A stretch of DNA of 64,000 nucleotides from Amaranthus tricolor (GCF_026212465.1 NC_080058.1:5183501-5247500); one strand, 5' to 3'; shown: positions 1 to 11,301, counted from the stretch's first letter. Made by a program: numbers and translations. The notes: a model not told the origin generated them from the letters alone.

Positions 1-18
1 AATCTTACTACTACCCAT
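1..18 (-). CDS. Family A secreted proline-rich protein, 5' end only (cut by window edge)
   Basis: Only the first six codons (MGSSKI) of a family A gene lie inside the window; the rest is beyond position 1. The 18 bases and the upstream DNA to the right match the starts of the copies at 5780, 25044 and 30250. Whether this copy is intact cannot be judged. Confidence 0.6.
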
Positions 19-965
19 TTTGGTAGTGTTAGAAATGGGTACACAAAGCTGCTTTTATACTCCTTTCTATTAAATTTGTTGGTTACATTTTGATTAAAAA
101 AGCTATTACAGTTTTAATTAAAGTGTAATCAATAAACTGGTCTTGACTTTTACACCTTCTTTAATTGTATTCACATATTTAAATTATCTTTTAAACATTA
201 TTTACGCCATTCAATTTCTCTCTCTACCATATATAGTACAACTGGTTTTGGACGAGACGACCTCATAATGGAACCGCACCGGCTCAATTTGCGCGTGTAA
301 CAACCTGGGCATTTTTTTCATTTTCTGGACATTTTTCAATTTTGATCTAAAAGTTATCAATTTTGACCTTAAAGGTATCAATTTTTCAAAATTGATAAAT
401 GCCCAAAAAATTGAAATGTTATTACTCGCGCGTGAAATGGGTCGACCCACACATCGTCTTAACTTGCGACGGTCTCGTCCAAGTTTTTGTGTATATAAAA
501 TACCAAAAAAAAAAAAGAGTTTCTCGTATTTTTCTTAAAAACTATTTCGATTCTAAATGATGCTAATTCAAGAGGACGGAATAGTATGGTGTAAAATAGG
601 AAGAGGGGCATACTAAATTACTATTCAAAATTGAAAGTGGTGTTCATTTGAATCATTGTGTTAATTTAAAATCAGGTGTTTTAGGTCGATTTAAAATCGA
701 ATCTTGTATCCACATTAATTATTATATAAGTATAAATTTATTTTAAAGTTGAATCAAAATGAAAGTCGATTATATTGTGAAGTTATTTTGAGTGATCAAG
801 TCTGGTTAGAACATCAACATCAAGTGATAAAGAAATTGAAAATATCATGATAATCTCAGTGAGAATTCCTCAAATAATACAAAAAACTAGAGTAGAGTAG
901 TCCATACGGATGGTAATGGTATCCTTACAAAATGACAACTTAGAAAAATAGTGTACAAGTATTAC
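19..965. repeat. Duplicated upstream flank of family A genes (copy 1)
   Basis: This is near-identical non-coding sequence to 25045-26036, 30251-31290 and 59960-60870. Landmarks shared by the copies are a TATATATAG box with 'tacaactgg' (about 230), the 'gacgagacgacctcataatgg' stretch (about 253) and 'gcaatttgcgcgtgtaac'-like sequence. The short ORFs in it do not keep a common frame between copies, so no gene is called. The TATATATAG lies about 200 bases upstream of the family A start codon and could be its core promoter, which is inference. Confidence 0.7.
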
Positions 966-2034
966 TAGGGCTGAACATGGTTTGGTCTAAATCGTAAACC
1001 AAACCGGACCAAACCGTAATTTAAATATTTGGTCTGGTCTATGGTCTAAATGGTCTGGTCCGGTTTTTTTTTTTTTTAAACGGTTTACGGTCTGGTCCCG
1101 GTTTTAAAATTTACAAACCAAACCGGACCGGAAAACCGTATTAAAATCATATTTTAGGGGATTAGGGCAACTACTCATGAAATCCTGCTGGCTGCCTCTA
1201 ATCTCCATCTCCATTTCAGATCGCGACATTCTCCTAATCTCCTCCCTTCCTCGCCTTCTCTCCGGTAAGTTGAATCCTCGCCTCCTCTCTCATTCCTTCT
1301 TCAAGGCTTTTGTGCTTCTGTGCTCTTGTTCTTCTCTGATAATCGCCTCCTCGCCTTCAACCCATCGACAATCGACAGTGCTTGTGTGCTTCTTCGACGC
1401 TTCGATGCTCCTCCTCCAATCTTCATTCTCCAATCTCAGCATTCACCACGGAATCAAGTGTAGAATCTCGTAATGTAAGTATATTGGTTGATTTTTTGAT
1501 TTTTTAGGGTTTTTTCAAGATCTTTAACCGATTGTTTTATTGGGAAAGCCATGGGGAAAGCCTTCTGTTTTTACTGGTCAAAATGCCAAGTATCTGGTGA
1601 ATGAATGTCGTAATGTTGAATGAATCTCTTAAGAAAAATGTGTAATTGCTTAATTTTCAGTTGAATGTTGAATGAATCTCGTAATGTTAAATTGTTTGAT
1701 TGGAATTTGTTGGAATTTATCAGTTTTAGGGTTTGATTGGAATTTGGAATTCTGAATGTTAAATTGTTAATTATGTTGAATGTTGAATGTTGTTGATATG
1801 TTGTTGAATTCTGAATGTTGTTGAACTTCTGAATGTTCAAATGCAAGAAACTATCCTCACTCAATTAAAAAAATACAAAAAAAAACCGTAGACCAGACCA
1901 GACCGGACCGTTGGTCTGGTCCGGTCTGGTCTTTTGACTGGTCTGGTCTGGTCTGAAAAATTTCCAGACCGGAATTTCTGGTCTGGTCTGATTTTTCTGT
2001 CAAACCAGACCAGACCGGACCGTGTGCAGCCCTA
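966..2034. mobile_element. Non-autonomous hAT element (1069 bp), 'TAGGGCTG' family, copy 1
   Basis: The terminal inverted repeats are TAGGGCTGAACATGG at the left and CCGTGTGCAGCCCTA at the right. The flanking 8-bp target duplication is AGTATTAC / TGTATTAC (one mismatch). The empty site is present at about 25998 and 31200, where 'acaagtattacaagtg' is uninterrupted. Subterminal DNA is built from short GGTCTGGTCYGG-type repeats in opposite orientations at the two ends, typical of plant hAT transposase-binding arrays. The interior (about 1170-1500) resembles a 5' leader exon followed by a splice-donor-like 'gtaagtatattggttg', shared with the element at 20742. No transposase domain is present. Confidence 0.9.
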
Positions 2035-2090
2035 TGTATTACAAGTGGGGGCTCAATGCTCATACACTCAATATAAGACATGGCCACGAC

Positions 2091-3060
2091 CAGAGGTGTT
2101 CATTCGATTGATCGGGTCGGTTTTGAACGGGTGTCATTCGGTTCGGTTGTATTTCGAATCGGTTATTTTTTAACTGTGCGTTACGACGGGTCACACTCGG
2201 GTCGAGTCAGTTAGTCACGGTTTGGTTGGAGATCGGTTATTCAAGCTATCGTGTTAGCATCGGTTCGGTGTCGGTTGAAGTTCGTGTTGAGTGTCAATCG
2301 GTCTCGGGTTATCATCGGTTACTAAATGGTTCGGTTTTGTCGGATACAGATCAGGTTCGGGCTTTTATTTTAAAAAAAAGAATTCGGCTACGTATTACTA
2401 ATTACTATCGACCGAATCAATATCAGATTAAGTTGTTAGTCATTTTTTAATTGATGACAATATTCCCTTTATTTAAAGCAAAATAGTTAAAATGCAAATC
2501 AATTATTAATCATTATTACTTTGTTACTTTTACTTGTTTGACAGGAAATTATAATTATAAAGTTTTATCAATTTTCATCTAATTCGATTAAAAATAGTTA
2601 AATAAACATTGACCATTGATTATTAACTCTAAATATATGAAACCATGTATTTATAAAATTTAATTTATTAAAATATCTAACACTTTATTAGATTAACTAA
2701 TAAGATGTTTGAATATGAGTCTATCATACTTCTATGTTAAAATTTGGATCAGGTCTACAACAGTTCGATATAAAATTCGTTGGGGTTAAGTCAGTTTTAG
2801 CCGGATCAAATTCGATTTCGAGCATAATTCGGGTCGGATATGACTCAGGTCGGTCATTAATAGGTTCGGGTAATCTCGGTTAAGGGTTATGTGTCGGTTA
2901 TAAAAATCGGTTACAGCTCGGGTTCAGCTTTCCCATTTTCGGTTGTCAACCGGTTCGAATACTGTCGGTTCGATAAACCTAAAAAGGAACACACTTTTGG
3001 GTCGATTTACTTTCGGTTTCGGTTCTGATTTTCAAGTCGGGTCACTTTTGAACAGCTCTA
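2091..3060. mobile_element. Non-autonomous hAT element (970 bp), 'TAGAGSTGTTCA' family
   Basis: The ends are cAGAGGTGTTCATTCG and CACTTTTGAACAGCTCTA, imperfect inverted repeats. The 8-bp target duplication is GCCACGAC / GCCACAAC with one mismatch. The empty site 'atggccacaactgtcgg' is seen at about 26773, 31247 and 60854. The interior is full of short TCGGTT / CGGGTCGG motifs, and a 74-codon ORF here is only a by-product of that repeat. No transposase is present. It inserted only about 57 bases from the hAT at 966-2034. Confidence 0.85.
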
Positions 3061-4062
3061 GCCACAACTGTCGGTTTGGACAAATTTGTCCGTTTTCTCT
3101 TTATTAATATAGTGAAAATATCCAATTGCATTTCTATTCTGTGTAGGGCCCAAAATGTTCAGAACCGAGCGTGTACTTGCTTGACCTTTCATGCCTTTGG
3201 AAAAATGCTAACTTACCCCCAAATAAATCACTTTCATGAAAAGGATAACTTATTTTTTTTCTTGATTTTTGCTTGTTTGTTGTGTGCTTTTGAATTACTC
3301 TTAAGGGGCTGTTTTGGTATGGATGTTAAGAAATTAACTCAACTAAAAGTTTAAGTTGATGGTTTGGTCTTAATATATATTATATACTCTAACACGCTCT
3401 CTCACAAGAGAGTCTATTAGGCTAGAAGTGTGGATACGCAAAGGCGCTGAATATTTCACTTTAAAGGGATGGTTGAGATTCGAACCCGTAACCTCTTGTT
3501 ACATTGGCTTCTGATTGAGTTAGTTCCTTAACAATAGAAACATAAAATGTAATGGGAAGGAAAATGATAAGGAAGACTAAGGGTAAAGGTAAGAGTTATA
3601 GTTATATATTATTTGGTATAACAATATAAGGGAAACACTTAGGACAACAACTACTCACAAAAGGAAATTTATTACTTGACATAAATGAGTGGTAACAAAA
3701 TAAGGGTATCTACTACCCTAAAAAAAATTGGGTTAACCTAATAATGGTAATCAAATTTCTTACTTCACACTAAAATATTCATACCAAAGACTATCAAAGG
3801 TTCACTATTGTAAAATAAGTGTAAACTGTGCACTGCCATGCTTTGTACTGTTTTTGTACATTGTCCATTAATGACTATCTAAGTTAGGGCTATTTGTGCA
3901 TCATTCTGTTTTCTTCTTTTACCTCCTTTTAGGGTGTGTGTGTCCATCAAATTGAAATTAAATGTGGCATTGCCCATGCTATTGTCACCACGAGCCGTGC
4001 CATGTAGTTGGCGTAAGCGGGTTGTGTTGTATCGTGTTTTGTCAAGTTAATATTAAAATCTT
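3061..4062. repeat. Duplicated flank, homologous to 60853-61930
   Basis: This is non-coding sequence matching 60853-61930 with small indels; it includes the SINE-like element at 3340-3545. The match ends at 4062 ('aaaatctta'), where the DNA switches into the ASCH-gene downstream sequence that starts the next duplicated unit. I read this as a head-to-tail duplication junction. No gene is seen. Confidence 0.65.
3340..3545 (-). mobile_element. SINE-like tRNA-derived repeat
   Basis: On the minus strand it starts with an A-box-like TAACTCAATCAG and, about 30 bases on, a B-box-like GGGTTCGAATCTC. A conserved body follows, ending near 'taagttgatggtttgg'. Diverged relatives lie at 8158-8345, 8345-8590, 10590-10790, 34500-34640, 35880-36060, 61130-61320 and 63265-63500. 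The tRNA-like boxes and dispersal fit a plant SINE. Exact ends and a poly-A/T tail are not certain. Confidence 0.45.
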
Positions 4063-4186
4063 ACAATGTATTATCGTTAGAAGAGATGGTATTAAGTGGT
4101 AATAAAAATTTGAAAACAAAAAAACCTTTTTGTGTCAAAGTTTCATTACCATAGAAATGACATGGAACTTATGATGAAGTTTTACA

Positions 4187-4450
4187 CTATAAATCATTCT
4201 CATTACCAACATTTAGTACCAATAACCAAACAGACCGTATGTACACAATTCTAAAGAAATTCTCAAGAAACCACTAACCAGAGAAGAGCCAGAGGGCTGC
4301 CCATCTACGGATCCGTCCAGAGAGCCAAAACATAGTTGTTCTTCACATAAGCTAATTTTTTCTTCCCAGCAATCTTGTCATTAGACTTAGAGTCATGTCC
4401 AGTATTTCCTCTATACTCCCCCAGCGAGACGCCTTTGAACTTAATTGTTA

Positions 4451-4453
<3 letters not shown>
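4187..4453 (-). pseudogene. ASCH-gene last-exon tail (bare duplicate 1)
   Basis: This matches the 3' part of the last exon of the intact ASCH gene (38901-39170), including its stop region. It lacks the rest of exon 6 and all upstream exons. At 4453 the match stops at 'aattgttaaat' and an (AAAAT)n tract begins, exactly the breakpoint seen in the tails at 23.3 and 28.9 kb. The coding frame carries differences from the intact copy, for example in the Gln-run region near 4335. It has no ATG of its own and is a duplication scar. Confidence 0.8.
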
Positions 4454-4481
<28 letters not shown>

Positions 4482-5486
4482 TAAAAGTAAAAAGTAAAAG
4501 GAGGTAGTAAGATAAAAATGAGTAAAAGAGCTATATATAAAGGTAAGAAATTATACTAACGACGGGTAAGATGGACATATTCAGTAATCTAAGACGTAAA
4601 TAAGGCGCCGCTAACTAATCCTATCCCTAGTTAGATCCATAGAGAGGTGTAGTTCGTTCAAGTTACTTTTAATTTGTTCTTCCCACGTTCAGGGGCAGAG
4701 TAAAAATTGAAAAATTCTATGAAGGCCCTGTCCAATTTTAAAAATTATGATATTTTTATAACAATTTTGTATATTTAAACGCATAACAAATATTCTATAT
4801 AATTTAATATTTAGACCTCAAATTTTTCGGAGCCTTATGCGGTCAAACGTGTTGAATATGCTCGAAACCTCTTATGCTCACATTCTCCTAGGTCTACCTC
4901 GACGTGAATAAGGTAAAGCTTAAAAGTTAAATGTATAAATTAGTTCTTAATATCGAGTTAATTTGATTGTAACCGACTTATACCACTATACCAAATTTTA
5001 ATACTTCTATTAATGATTACTTTAAATACCACTCTCTTTTCTGGCAAGATCAATCTCACTTAACTCTCTTTTGCTCAACTTACCTTATAATAAAAAAATA
5101 AAAAAATAATTATTACTTAAAACTATTTTGTTTTATTCTTTTTTGAAATGAGATTACTGAAAACTGATTGTTACTCCATATCAAACTTATAATCATACAA
5201 AACGAGAGGAAACTTAAAAAGAACTAAATAAACATTCATTAGAGATCAACATATGGCCATACATTTGATGAGATGACGCTTGTTTCAGAAAAACAAGAGG
5301 AACTAATTATGCAAGAATTTCTATTATTACAAAATGACAACTGAAAGAATTGTTTAAACTTAGTCTACATTAATATATAAATATTGTACACTATTTTTAA
5401 ATTTTTCTTATTTTCTATTTTAATATCGACTAATTTCATATAAAACTTTTACCGAAGAAGACAAATTGAAAAAAAGTTAAGACTTA
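4454..5486. repeat. Spacer between ASCH tail and family A gene (duplicated)
   Basis: AT-rich DNA opening with an (AAAAT)n-type tract (4452-4490), with no gene. Nearly the same spacer occurs at 23595-24560 and 29180-30097. It would contain any 3' untranslated and terminator signals of the family A gene, which is transcribed leftward into it. Confidence 0.7.
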
Positions 5487-5780
5487 TTAGTGATTTGGTG
5501 GAGGATGTGGCAATGCCAAATGCGGAGGACGAAACCGTGGAGTCGGAGATGGAAAGGGGCATGGATAAGGTGGCGGAGGCGGAGGAGACGACGGTGGTGA
5601 AGGCGGAATAGGAGGAGGCGGGCTGAAGTGAATATGAGTATTGGGCTTTGGAGGAGGTGGTGTAGTTGGGAGTGGTCTTCTTGATCTTCTTTGTAAAGAA
5701 ACAACTTCTGTGGTTGATGCCAATAATGCATTCATCACTAAAATGGTTAGTATGAAATAAATAATCTTACTACTACCCAT
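5487..5780 (-). CDS. Family A short secreted proline-rich protein (97 aa), most complete copy
   Basis: A single-exon ORF of 97 codons. Residues 1-22 (MGSSKIIYFILTILVMNALL) form a hydrophobic signal peptide with a likely cut after ALLAS. A basic segment 'RRSRR' (about residues 31-35) follows, then PLPTTPPPPKPN, then Pro/Ser runs (PPSPPSSPPPPPPYP) and a C-terminus ending PPHLALPHPPPNH. It is probably a cell-wall or apoplastic proline-rich or extensin-like protein, or a peptide precursor cleaved at the basic run; the function is not recognised. Related copies are at 24673-25044 (internally duplicated), 30098-30250 (truncated) and 1-18 (cut). The reading frame is preserved between copies at the N-terminus, which supports it being a real gene. 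A simple Pro-rich composition could inflate an accidental ORF, but the signal peptide and paralogs argue against that. Confidence 0.7.
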   Translation of the reverse strand: MGSSKIIYFILTILVMNALLASTTEVVSLQRRSRRPLPTTPPPPKPNTHIHFSPPPPIPPSPPSSPPPPPPYPCPFPSPTPRFRPPHLALPHPPPNH

Positions 5781-6640
5781 TTTGGTAGTGTTAGAAATGA
5801 GTACACAAAGCTGGTTTTATATACCCCTTTCTATTCAATTTGTTAGGTTAAATTTTGATTAAAAAGCTATTACAGTTTTAATTAAAGTGTAACCAACAAA
5901 CTGAAATGAAGAGTATATAATTTTCCAAGTATATTTATGTATATTTCTAATTCCTTTGTCTTGATAGAGTTTTATCAGAGAGAAAGGGTGAGATTTTTAA
6001 GAAAAAATAGATATTTGGAATAAATAAAGAGAGAGAATGAATTTCGTGAATAAAATTAAAAGAGAACTAAAGTATATAGATAAGATTTAAAGAAAATGGT
6101 AAGCCATTATCAAAAAAATAAAATTAATGTAAAATAAATAAAATAAATTAAAATGATAATTAATGCAAAATAAGTAGTACAGCTAAAGTAATTTATATCT
6201 TGAGCAGGTAATCAATTATAGGACTTAGTTGTAATGGTGGGAAGTTAGGTGGTAGAGTGGCAAATGATATAATAAATTAGTAGCAAATTGGTATGAGTTG
6301 CATATGGGTAAACCAATCCTGGATGCATCTACATATAAAAAATACTTCATATCCTAAAACAAGGGGCGGTGATTATTGTTGAAATTTTAGGTACTTCTAC
6401 ACTTGAATTTAATTTATAGAAAAATGTGTCTTGAACTAGATTGCTACCAACAATAATCGTTATCTTAAAAAATATTCTCATGTTTTTTATACTCTATAAT
6501 TAAAAAGATATTTATATATTTGAATTTTAAGCGTAAATTTAAAGAGATAAATGAAGTATTTTCGTATGTCAATAATTTTAGTTTTACAATATTTAGTTAG
6601 GTTTTTTCTTATAAATTAACACACCACCCTATACTTGATG
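5781..6640. other. Intergenic DNA upstream of the family A gene
   Basis: The first 120 bases match the common family A upstream flank; the match is lost near 5900, so this copy has a different distal promoter. The remainder is AT-rich with no ORF or recognised repeat. Confidence 0.5.
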
Positions 6641-6649
6641 TTTACTATT

Positions 6650-6998
6650 GTGTTTATTGGGGTGGGTCGAGCCAACGGGTTAAGGGTCGAGTCACTTTTA
6701 AACGGGCTATAAACAGATTAGTTTGATAACATGTCGGGTTATTACCGGGCTTTGATGTGAAGACTTTTATTAGGTCGGACCGGGGCATTATTGGGCTTGA
6801 TTTCCATAAAAAGATTTTAATATTTTTTTATATGACATTATTATATACATGCGAGTCGACCAACATGCTACAAAATTGAATTAAAAAATCATTGAATAAA
6901 CTTTTTGTAATGGGTCAAGAGCGGGTCAAGTGTAAATGGGATTTGAACCGCCCAATCCATTTAAAATCCCGACCTGACTCGATCAGTTAAAATTCTGC
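6650..6998. mobile_element. hAT-like short element, 'GTGTTTAATGGGGTGGGTC' family, copy 1
   Basis: It begins 'gtgtttattggggtgggtcg', contains GGGTCGAG/CGGGTTA-type subterminal motifs at both ends and an AT-rich middle, and ends near 'cagttaaaattctgcg'. Its sequence aligns along its length to 45358-45687. No clean target duplication was found at this copy. Confidence 0.5.
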
Positions 6999-7667
6999 GT
7001 TCGTTACTTGACAGATACACATCAAAGAACTGTGAATTGAAGATGAAACCTTAAGGAGCAAGGCATGCAATCAAACTAGCTAGAATAAGTGTAGAAATTA
7101 GACTAAAGGACATGAGGAAGAAGCAATAAATAGTGCTCAAACAAGCAATATGTGTGAGCAACATTTTGCGTTTGCTTTGTACTTCTTTGTAATTTTGTAG
7201 CATTATCCAATTTTAGTCAAATGCTTTATTTGAAATTGTTCAAAACTACAATAATTTATTATTAAGTTTAGTTTAGTCCATTGGTCAAAGTTTGACCTTT
7301 CAATCACGAATAAGATCAAATTTTACTACACCTAACATAGATTACATTCCCTTATCTTCTCCTTTAATATTTTACTACAATAATATAACATAAAAAGTAT
7401 TTAAACAACAAGAAATAAATAAGTTAAAAAATTGCAAGTATAAATACAAAGTTCAATGCTTATATTAAAACTAATCAACACCTTAATCAAAACTCAAATG
7501 ATCACCACATCTAATACCCAATTATTTTTTATCTTCACTATATTGAATGTCCTACAAAAATATAAAACAATAAATCATCCACACAAATAGCATTGCATGA
7601 GATTAGAGGATTTGCATGCTACATATTCTGTTGATTATACGATAATAGTAGAAAGAATTCAAAGGAC
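6999..7667. other. Intergenic DNA
   Basis: AT-rich sequence. I see no conserved ORF, RNA gene or complete repeat. Confidence 0.4.
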
Positions 7668-7720
7668 TTATAAAATATACATACATCTTTTATTTATATA
7701 GGACAAACCATCCCAACAAG

Positions 7721-7916
7721 TCAAGCAGAAGGAACTGGACGATGGCCAGGTTCGTAATACCAATATATCGGGCCACCCGGTTTCGGAGGCGATAAGTGTG
7801 GAGGCTTTGGTGGTTTTGCTTTTGCCATCAAGATGATAGCTTTCCTTGGAGGAACCACAAAACATCCATTTAACACCAACACTAATATTGAAAATGACCA
7901 ACAAATTTAACTTCAT
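7721..7916 (-). pseudogene. Family B secreted proline-rich peptide gene, frameshifted
   Basis: Aligned to 33955-34263, this copy has one extra T near codon 6 ('TTGTTGGTCA' against 'TTGTGGTCA'). The signal peptide frame is therefore lost. Ignoring that base, the reading gives a hydrophobic start, VVPPRKAIILMAKAKPPKPP and the C-terminus PPKPGGPIYWYYEPGHRPVPSA, then TGA at 7721-7723, for about 64 residues. That is close to the 66 aa of the intact paralog at 36576-36776. It preserves the natural C-terminus missing from the 33955 copy. A sequencing error at the T cannot be excluded. Confidence 0.65.
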
Positions 7917-8157
7917 CTTTGTTATTGTAATGTGAAATTACTCTTGTTATTATGCTTTGTATATATAGAATTATAGATAATAAATAAGATTATAAATACA
8001 CAAATTGTGCTCCATAAGTAGATGGATTGACTTTTACTTTGAATTAGTCATGCAATCAGAAATGCTCTATTGTAAATTTTGTTTCATACCTAAGATAAAA
8101 CCAAATGCTTAAGTTATTGTCAAAGAACCATCTCAATCAAAAGCTTAAGTTAATAAT
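7917..8157. repeat. Upstream flank of the family B gene (duplicated)
   Basis: It aligns with 34264-34500. A TATATATAG motif at about 7962 lies about 45 bases upstream of the start codon, so it is plausible as the core promoter. Confidence 0.5.
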
Positions 8158-8590
8158 TGAGGCTCCAGGATATATTATATACTCTAACACGCCTCTTCAC
8201 ACGAGAGTTTTTGAGCTAGAAGTGTGGACACATCACAAACTATCCATCTCATATCTGGCGCTAAATATTCCACTTTAATAAGGGGTGATTGAGATTCAAA
8301 CTCGTGACCTTTTGTCACGCTGATTTCTTATATCATGTCAAAGAACCAATTCAACCAAAAACTTAGCCTCAAGATATGTTATACACTCTTACACTTATGC
8401 ACTCTATCACGCTCAGTTACACAAGAGGCCGTTGAGTTGAAGTTTGAAGTTAAGATGTGACGTATTCCAATTCTCATATATGGTGTTAAAAATTTTGCTT
8501 CACACAAGAAATAATAGATTTAAACTTGTGACCTTTCCATTATGTTGACAATTCTATATCAAGAGATTAACTCAATCAAAACCTTTAAGC
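8158..8590 (-). mobile_element. Two diverged SINE-like repeats in tandem
   Basis: Two successive copies of the 'actctaacacg ... gagattcaaactcgtgacc' repeat with degraded B-box-like sequences near 8300 and 8525. The first continues in the 34500-34640 copy; the second was removed there by a deletion of about 1.07 kb (8260-9326). Confidence 0.4.
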
Positions 8591-9299
8591 TGATAGATTG
8601 TTCTTAATTCATAATTCATCAAATCTATCACCAAGAAACAAGTTGACATAAATTACGTGTGGGTGTGTTGTTCTGTACAATTAAATATAGGACCACTAGA
8701 TATTTATACGTTCATAATTTATATAATGCTTTTTAAAAGAATGAGAATTTGGAATTCATACATAAATGGGTAACAATTCAAAACCAACCCATTAATAAAA
8801 TTCAGGTCAGGCTGATGAGCTAAATCTTAAATGAGTTTTATTCAACAACATTCTATTATTTCAATGTTATCAAATGAAATTCTACTTAGAGTGGAGTTTG
8901 CAAGTCAGATGTACACAAATTTACTCTTATTAGTGATAACACTAACAAATAGGTTGTTTTGCTAGACCTTTGATTAATAACATCATGTGCAAGTTCACAT
9001 AAATACAAAGTGCACATGATTTAATGACTCATTTTACTATGATTCATTATAATCCGAAACCAAAGAATTTTAAATATTTGTCCCATGGAAATACGACACA
9101 TTAAATGAGTATGGTTATGCTTCTATATGTGAGTCATCAACTATGTCCCTTATTTCCAAGGGAATAAAGATTTGCAGTTTTTTTAGTATGCATTTTAATG
9201 AACTAAAGTAAAATGATCAATTAAATCATATGCACTTTTATAAGTGAAGTTGCACATAATTTTTATACCCACGATCAATTGAAAATAATTTCTTTGTTA
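8591..9299. other. Intergenic DNA, absent from the second block
   Basis: AT-rich with no gene seen. This segment is missing between 34630 and 34640 in the duplicate block, so it was either inserted here or deleted there. Confidence 0.4.
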
Positions 9300-9920
9300 G
9301 TTTATTGCTCACAAGGGTAAGGTTATATACATCTAAGCTCAAATCCCATACTAAGGTGGGGTTTAAGGAGTCGGATGTACACAACCTTGATAACACTAAT
9401 GTTGTGCCAAGTCCTAAATCTCCTAGTGTAGGAGATGACTTTGATCATCTCATTGCCTACTCCATGGCTTGCACATTAGAGAATCATGTTCAGCAGCGTG
9501 CAATGGGGCATGAGGGATTCAAGTTTGTATCACTCCATAAAATGATCAAGGAGAGAAAATGAAGTACCTTGAACAAGGCAAGAGATGCCTTGAATAAGAC
9601 ATGAAGATGCTAAAGGAAGACATAAGTTCATGTCGTGCACGAGGCAGAGTGAAGGAAGCAAGGTGTCTTGAACAAGGCACAACACACGGAGCATCCAGAA
9701 AAGGGTCACCTGCAGGAGCTCGTTCGAGCGTCAACTGCTTATTCGAGCAGCCTGGTGCTGGCGCATATGTGGGTTTCTGTTCCGTGGGTTTTACTTGAGG
9801 GGGATCGAAGGTATTTAAGAAGATACCACATTAAATCTCCTTATGTGTGTTTCATTGCCTCCATAGTTGTTGCTATGTTTTTCTTGTGTTTTTCCTTTTT
9901 GTTCTTCACTTGTTAAACTT
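9300..9920 (+). repeat. Retroelement-like repeat, LTR-leader type
   Basis: The copy at 34640-35225 is nearly identical. A translated stretch ('DDFDHLIAYSMACTLENH') also occurs in diverged form at 20400, 22490 and 41570, embedded in 'gttcgagca'-rich DNA with a downstream leader-like region ('gtatttaagaagatacc'). The peptides are open by chance of repeat copy and carry no known domain. I read it as fragments of an LTR or leader of an unclassified retroelement; the type is inference. Confidence 0.35.
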
Positions 9921-11300
9921 CTAAACACTTTCATTTCAACTAACAAAGAGTTTATTGTTTGCGATTTACCCTTAATTGTTTGGTTTGATAAAGTTTTTTA
10001 TATTCTCCTTAACTTGGTCAATCAAGTATAACTTTCAACAAATAAATTCATCAACAATCTTGTACACTATGTTTGGATGGAAGGAAATTGAGAGGAAGGA
10101 AGGAGAAGGAGAAGGAGAAGAATTTGGAAGGATGAAAAATCCCTTATTAATTTGGATAAGAAAATAAATGGGGAGGGATTTGAATGATAGGATCTAAAGG
10201 GATAGAATGTATGATATTTGTTAAGGTTTCAATCTTTCTAAAGTTGGAAAGATTTGAAAGGAAAACTCATCTTCCTTTCTTTTCCTTTCCTCCCTTCCCA
10301 CCTAAACATATAAGAGTTGCTCCTCTTTCATTTCTCTTCGCTTTATTTCTCTCTTCTCCTTTTCCCTTCGTTTTCTTTTTTTTTTTTCTTCAAAATTATA
10401 ATCCAAACATAGTGTTTATGAATTAATTCAAAATCTCAAGCTAATCACTAAGCAAGGCAAAATCATAGAGATGGAAAATCGAACACATAAACTTCAGTTA
10501 CTATATATAGCTCTACAAGATGCATCTGTGCATTAAAGAAGTTAAATAATAAGATTACACAAAGAAATTAAGAGATGATTATCGATCATAAGTGTCGTTA
10601 AAAACGCTTAGTTGATAGGTGTCACCTCATGATATGCTAGTATACTCTATCACGTCTCCTCATACATGTCCTCCACTTACCTAACGCTTAATATTATTCC
10701 ACTTGAATTAAAAAGTGGACGAGATTCGAACCTATGACATGTACATCTAATACCATGTCAAGAAATTAACTTAACCAAGTGAATTATGGAAACGAGTGGT
10801 TGAGATGGAAAGATCGAGTATAAATTTGTGAATGAGATTATCTTACATTACATTAACACTAGTTGATTATGAAGTAACAAGCAAACTAATCACTAATAAT
10901 ATATTAGTGGAACAGCCGGTCTCTTGGGAGATCGTCTCTTTGAGAAACGTCTCACATGCCCAACCCATTAAAACTTAATTAAACTAAAAAATGATAATAG
11001 ACTAATTATATTAGAGATGGTCTCTCAAAGAGACCACCTCTCACAAAGATTTGTGTTAGTGGAGCACATTCATAAAGTAAAGATAGACATGTTGACTAAC
11101 TTAAGTACAATAAAACTCAAATAATAATTAACGAAATCTAATAACCATTTATTCTTGATCTTCACCATATACAAACAACCCTCACAAATAGCATAGCTTG
11201 TATTTTTTCTCTGCTTTTATTTTAGTGTCAAATCAGATCAACTCGAACCATATGTAATCATAAAAGAATTGCTTGCTAAGATACTCAATACAACATAACA
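9921..11300. repeat. Duplicated spacer between repeat and family B remnant
   Basis: It aligns with 35225-36575 and is non-coding. It contains a SINE-like copy (about 10590-10790) and a foldback MITE (10915-11060). The GA- and CT-rich ORFs at 9976-10426 are low-complexity (GAAGGAGAAGG; TTTTCCTTTCC) and are not called. Confidence 0.5.
10915..11060. mobile_element. Foldback MITE, 'gagacggtctct' family
   Basis: The terminal segments around 'cggtctcttgggagatcg' and 'gagatggtctctcaaagag' are inverted copies flanking an AT-rich core. The same element sits in the duplicate at 36190-36345; relatives are at 46465-46675 and 46755-47010. Confidence 0.6.
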
Positions 11301-11301
11301 T

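Noticed and set aside
1177..1473. 98-codon ORF inside the hAT element
   Set aside because: It lies in the leader-like interior of the element, is not conserved as a frame in the related element at 20742, and has no domain.
2226..2450. 74-codon ORF rich in SV/GS
   Set aside because: It is produced by TCGGTT-type subterminal repeats of the hAT element.
3475..3520. Possible tRNA gene (GGTTCGAATC)
   Set aside because: No cloverleaf could be drawn beyond the A- and B-box-like parts; it fits a tRNA-derived SINE better.
5477..5731. 84-codon ORF overlapping the family A gene in another frame
   Set aside because: A shadow frame (His/Leu-rich); the signal peptide and paralog conservation support the 5487-5780 frame.
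7668..7916. 82-codon ORF starting at the family B ATG
   Set aside because: It follows the shifted frame after the extra T; the family frame is recovered only by ignoring that base, so a pseudogene is called instead.
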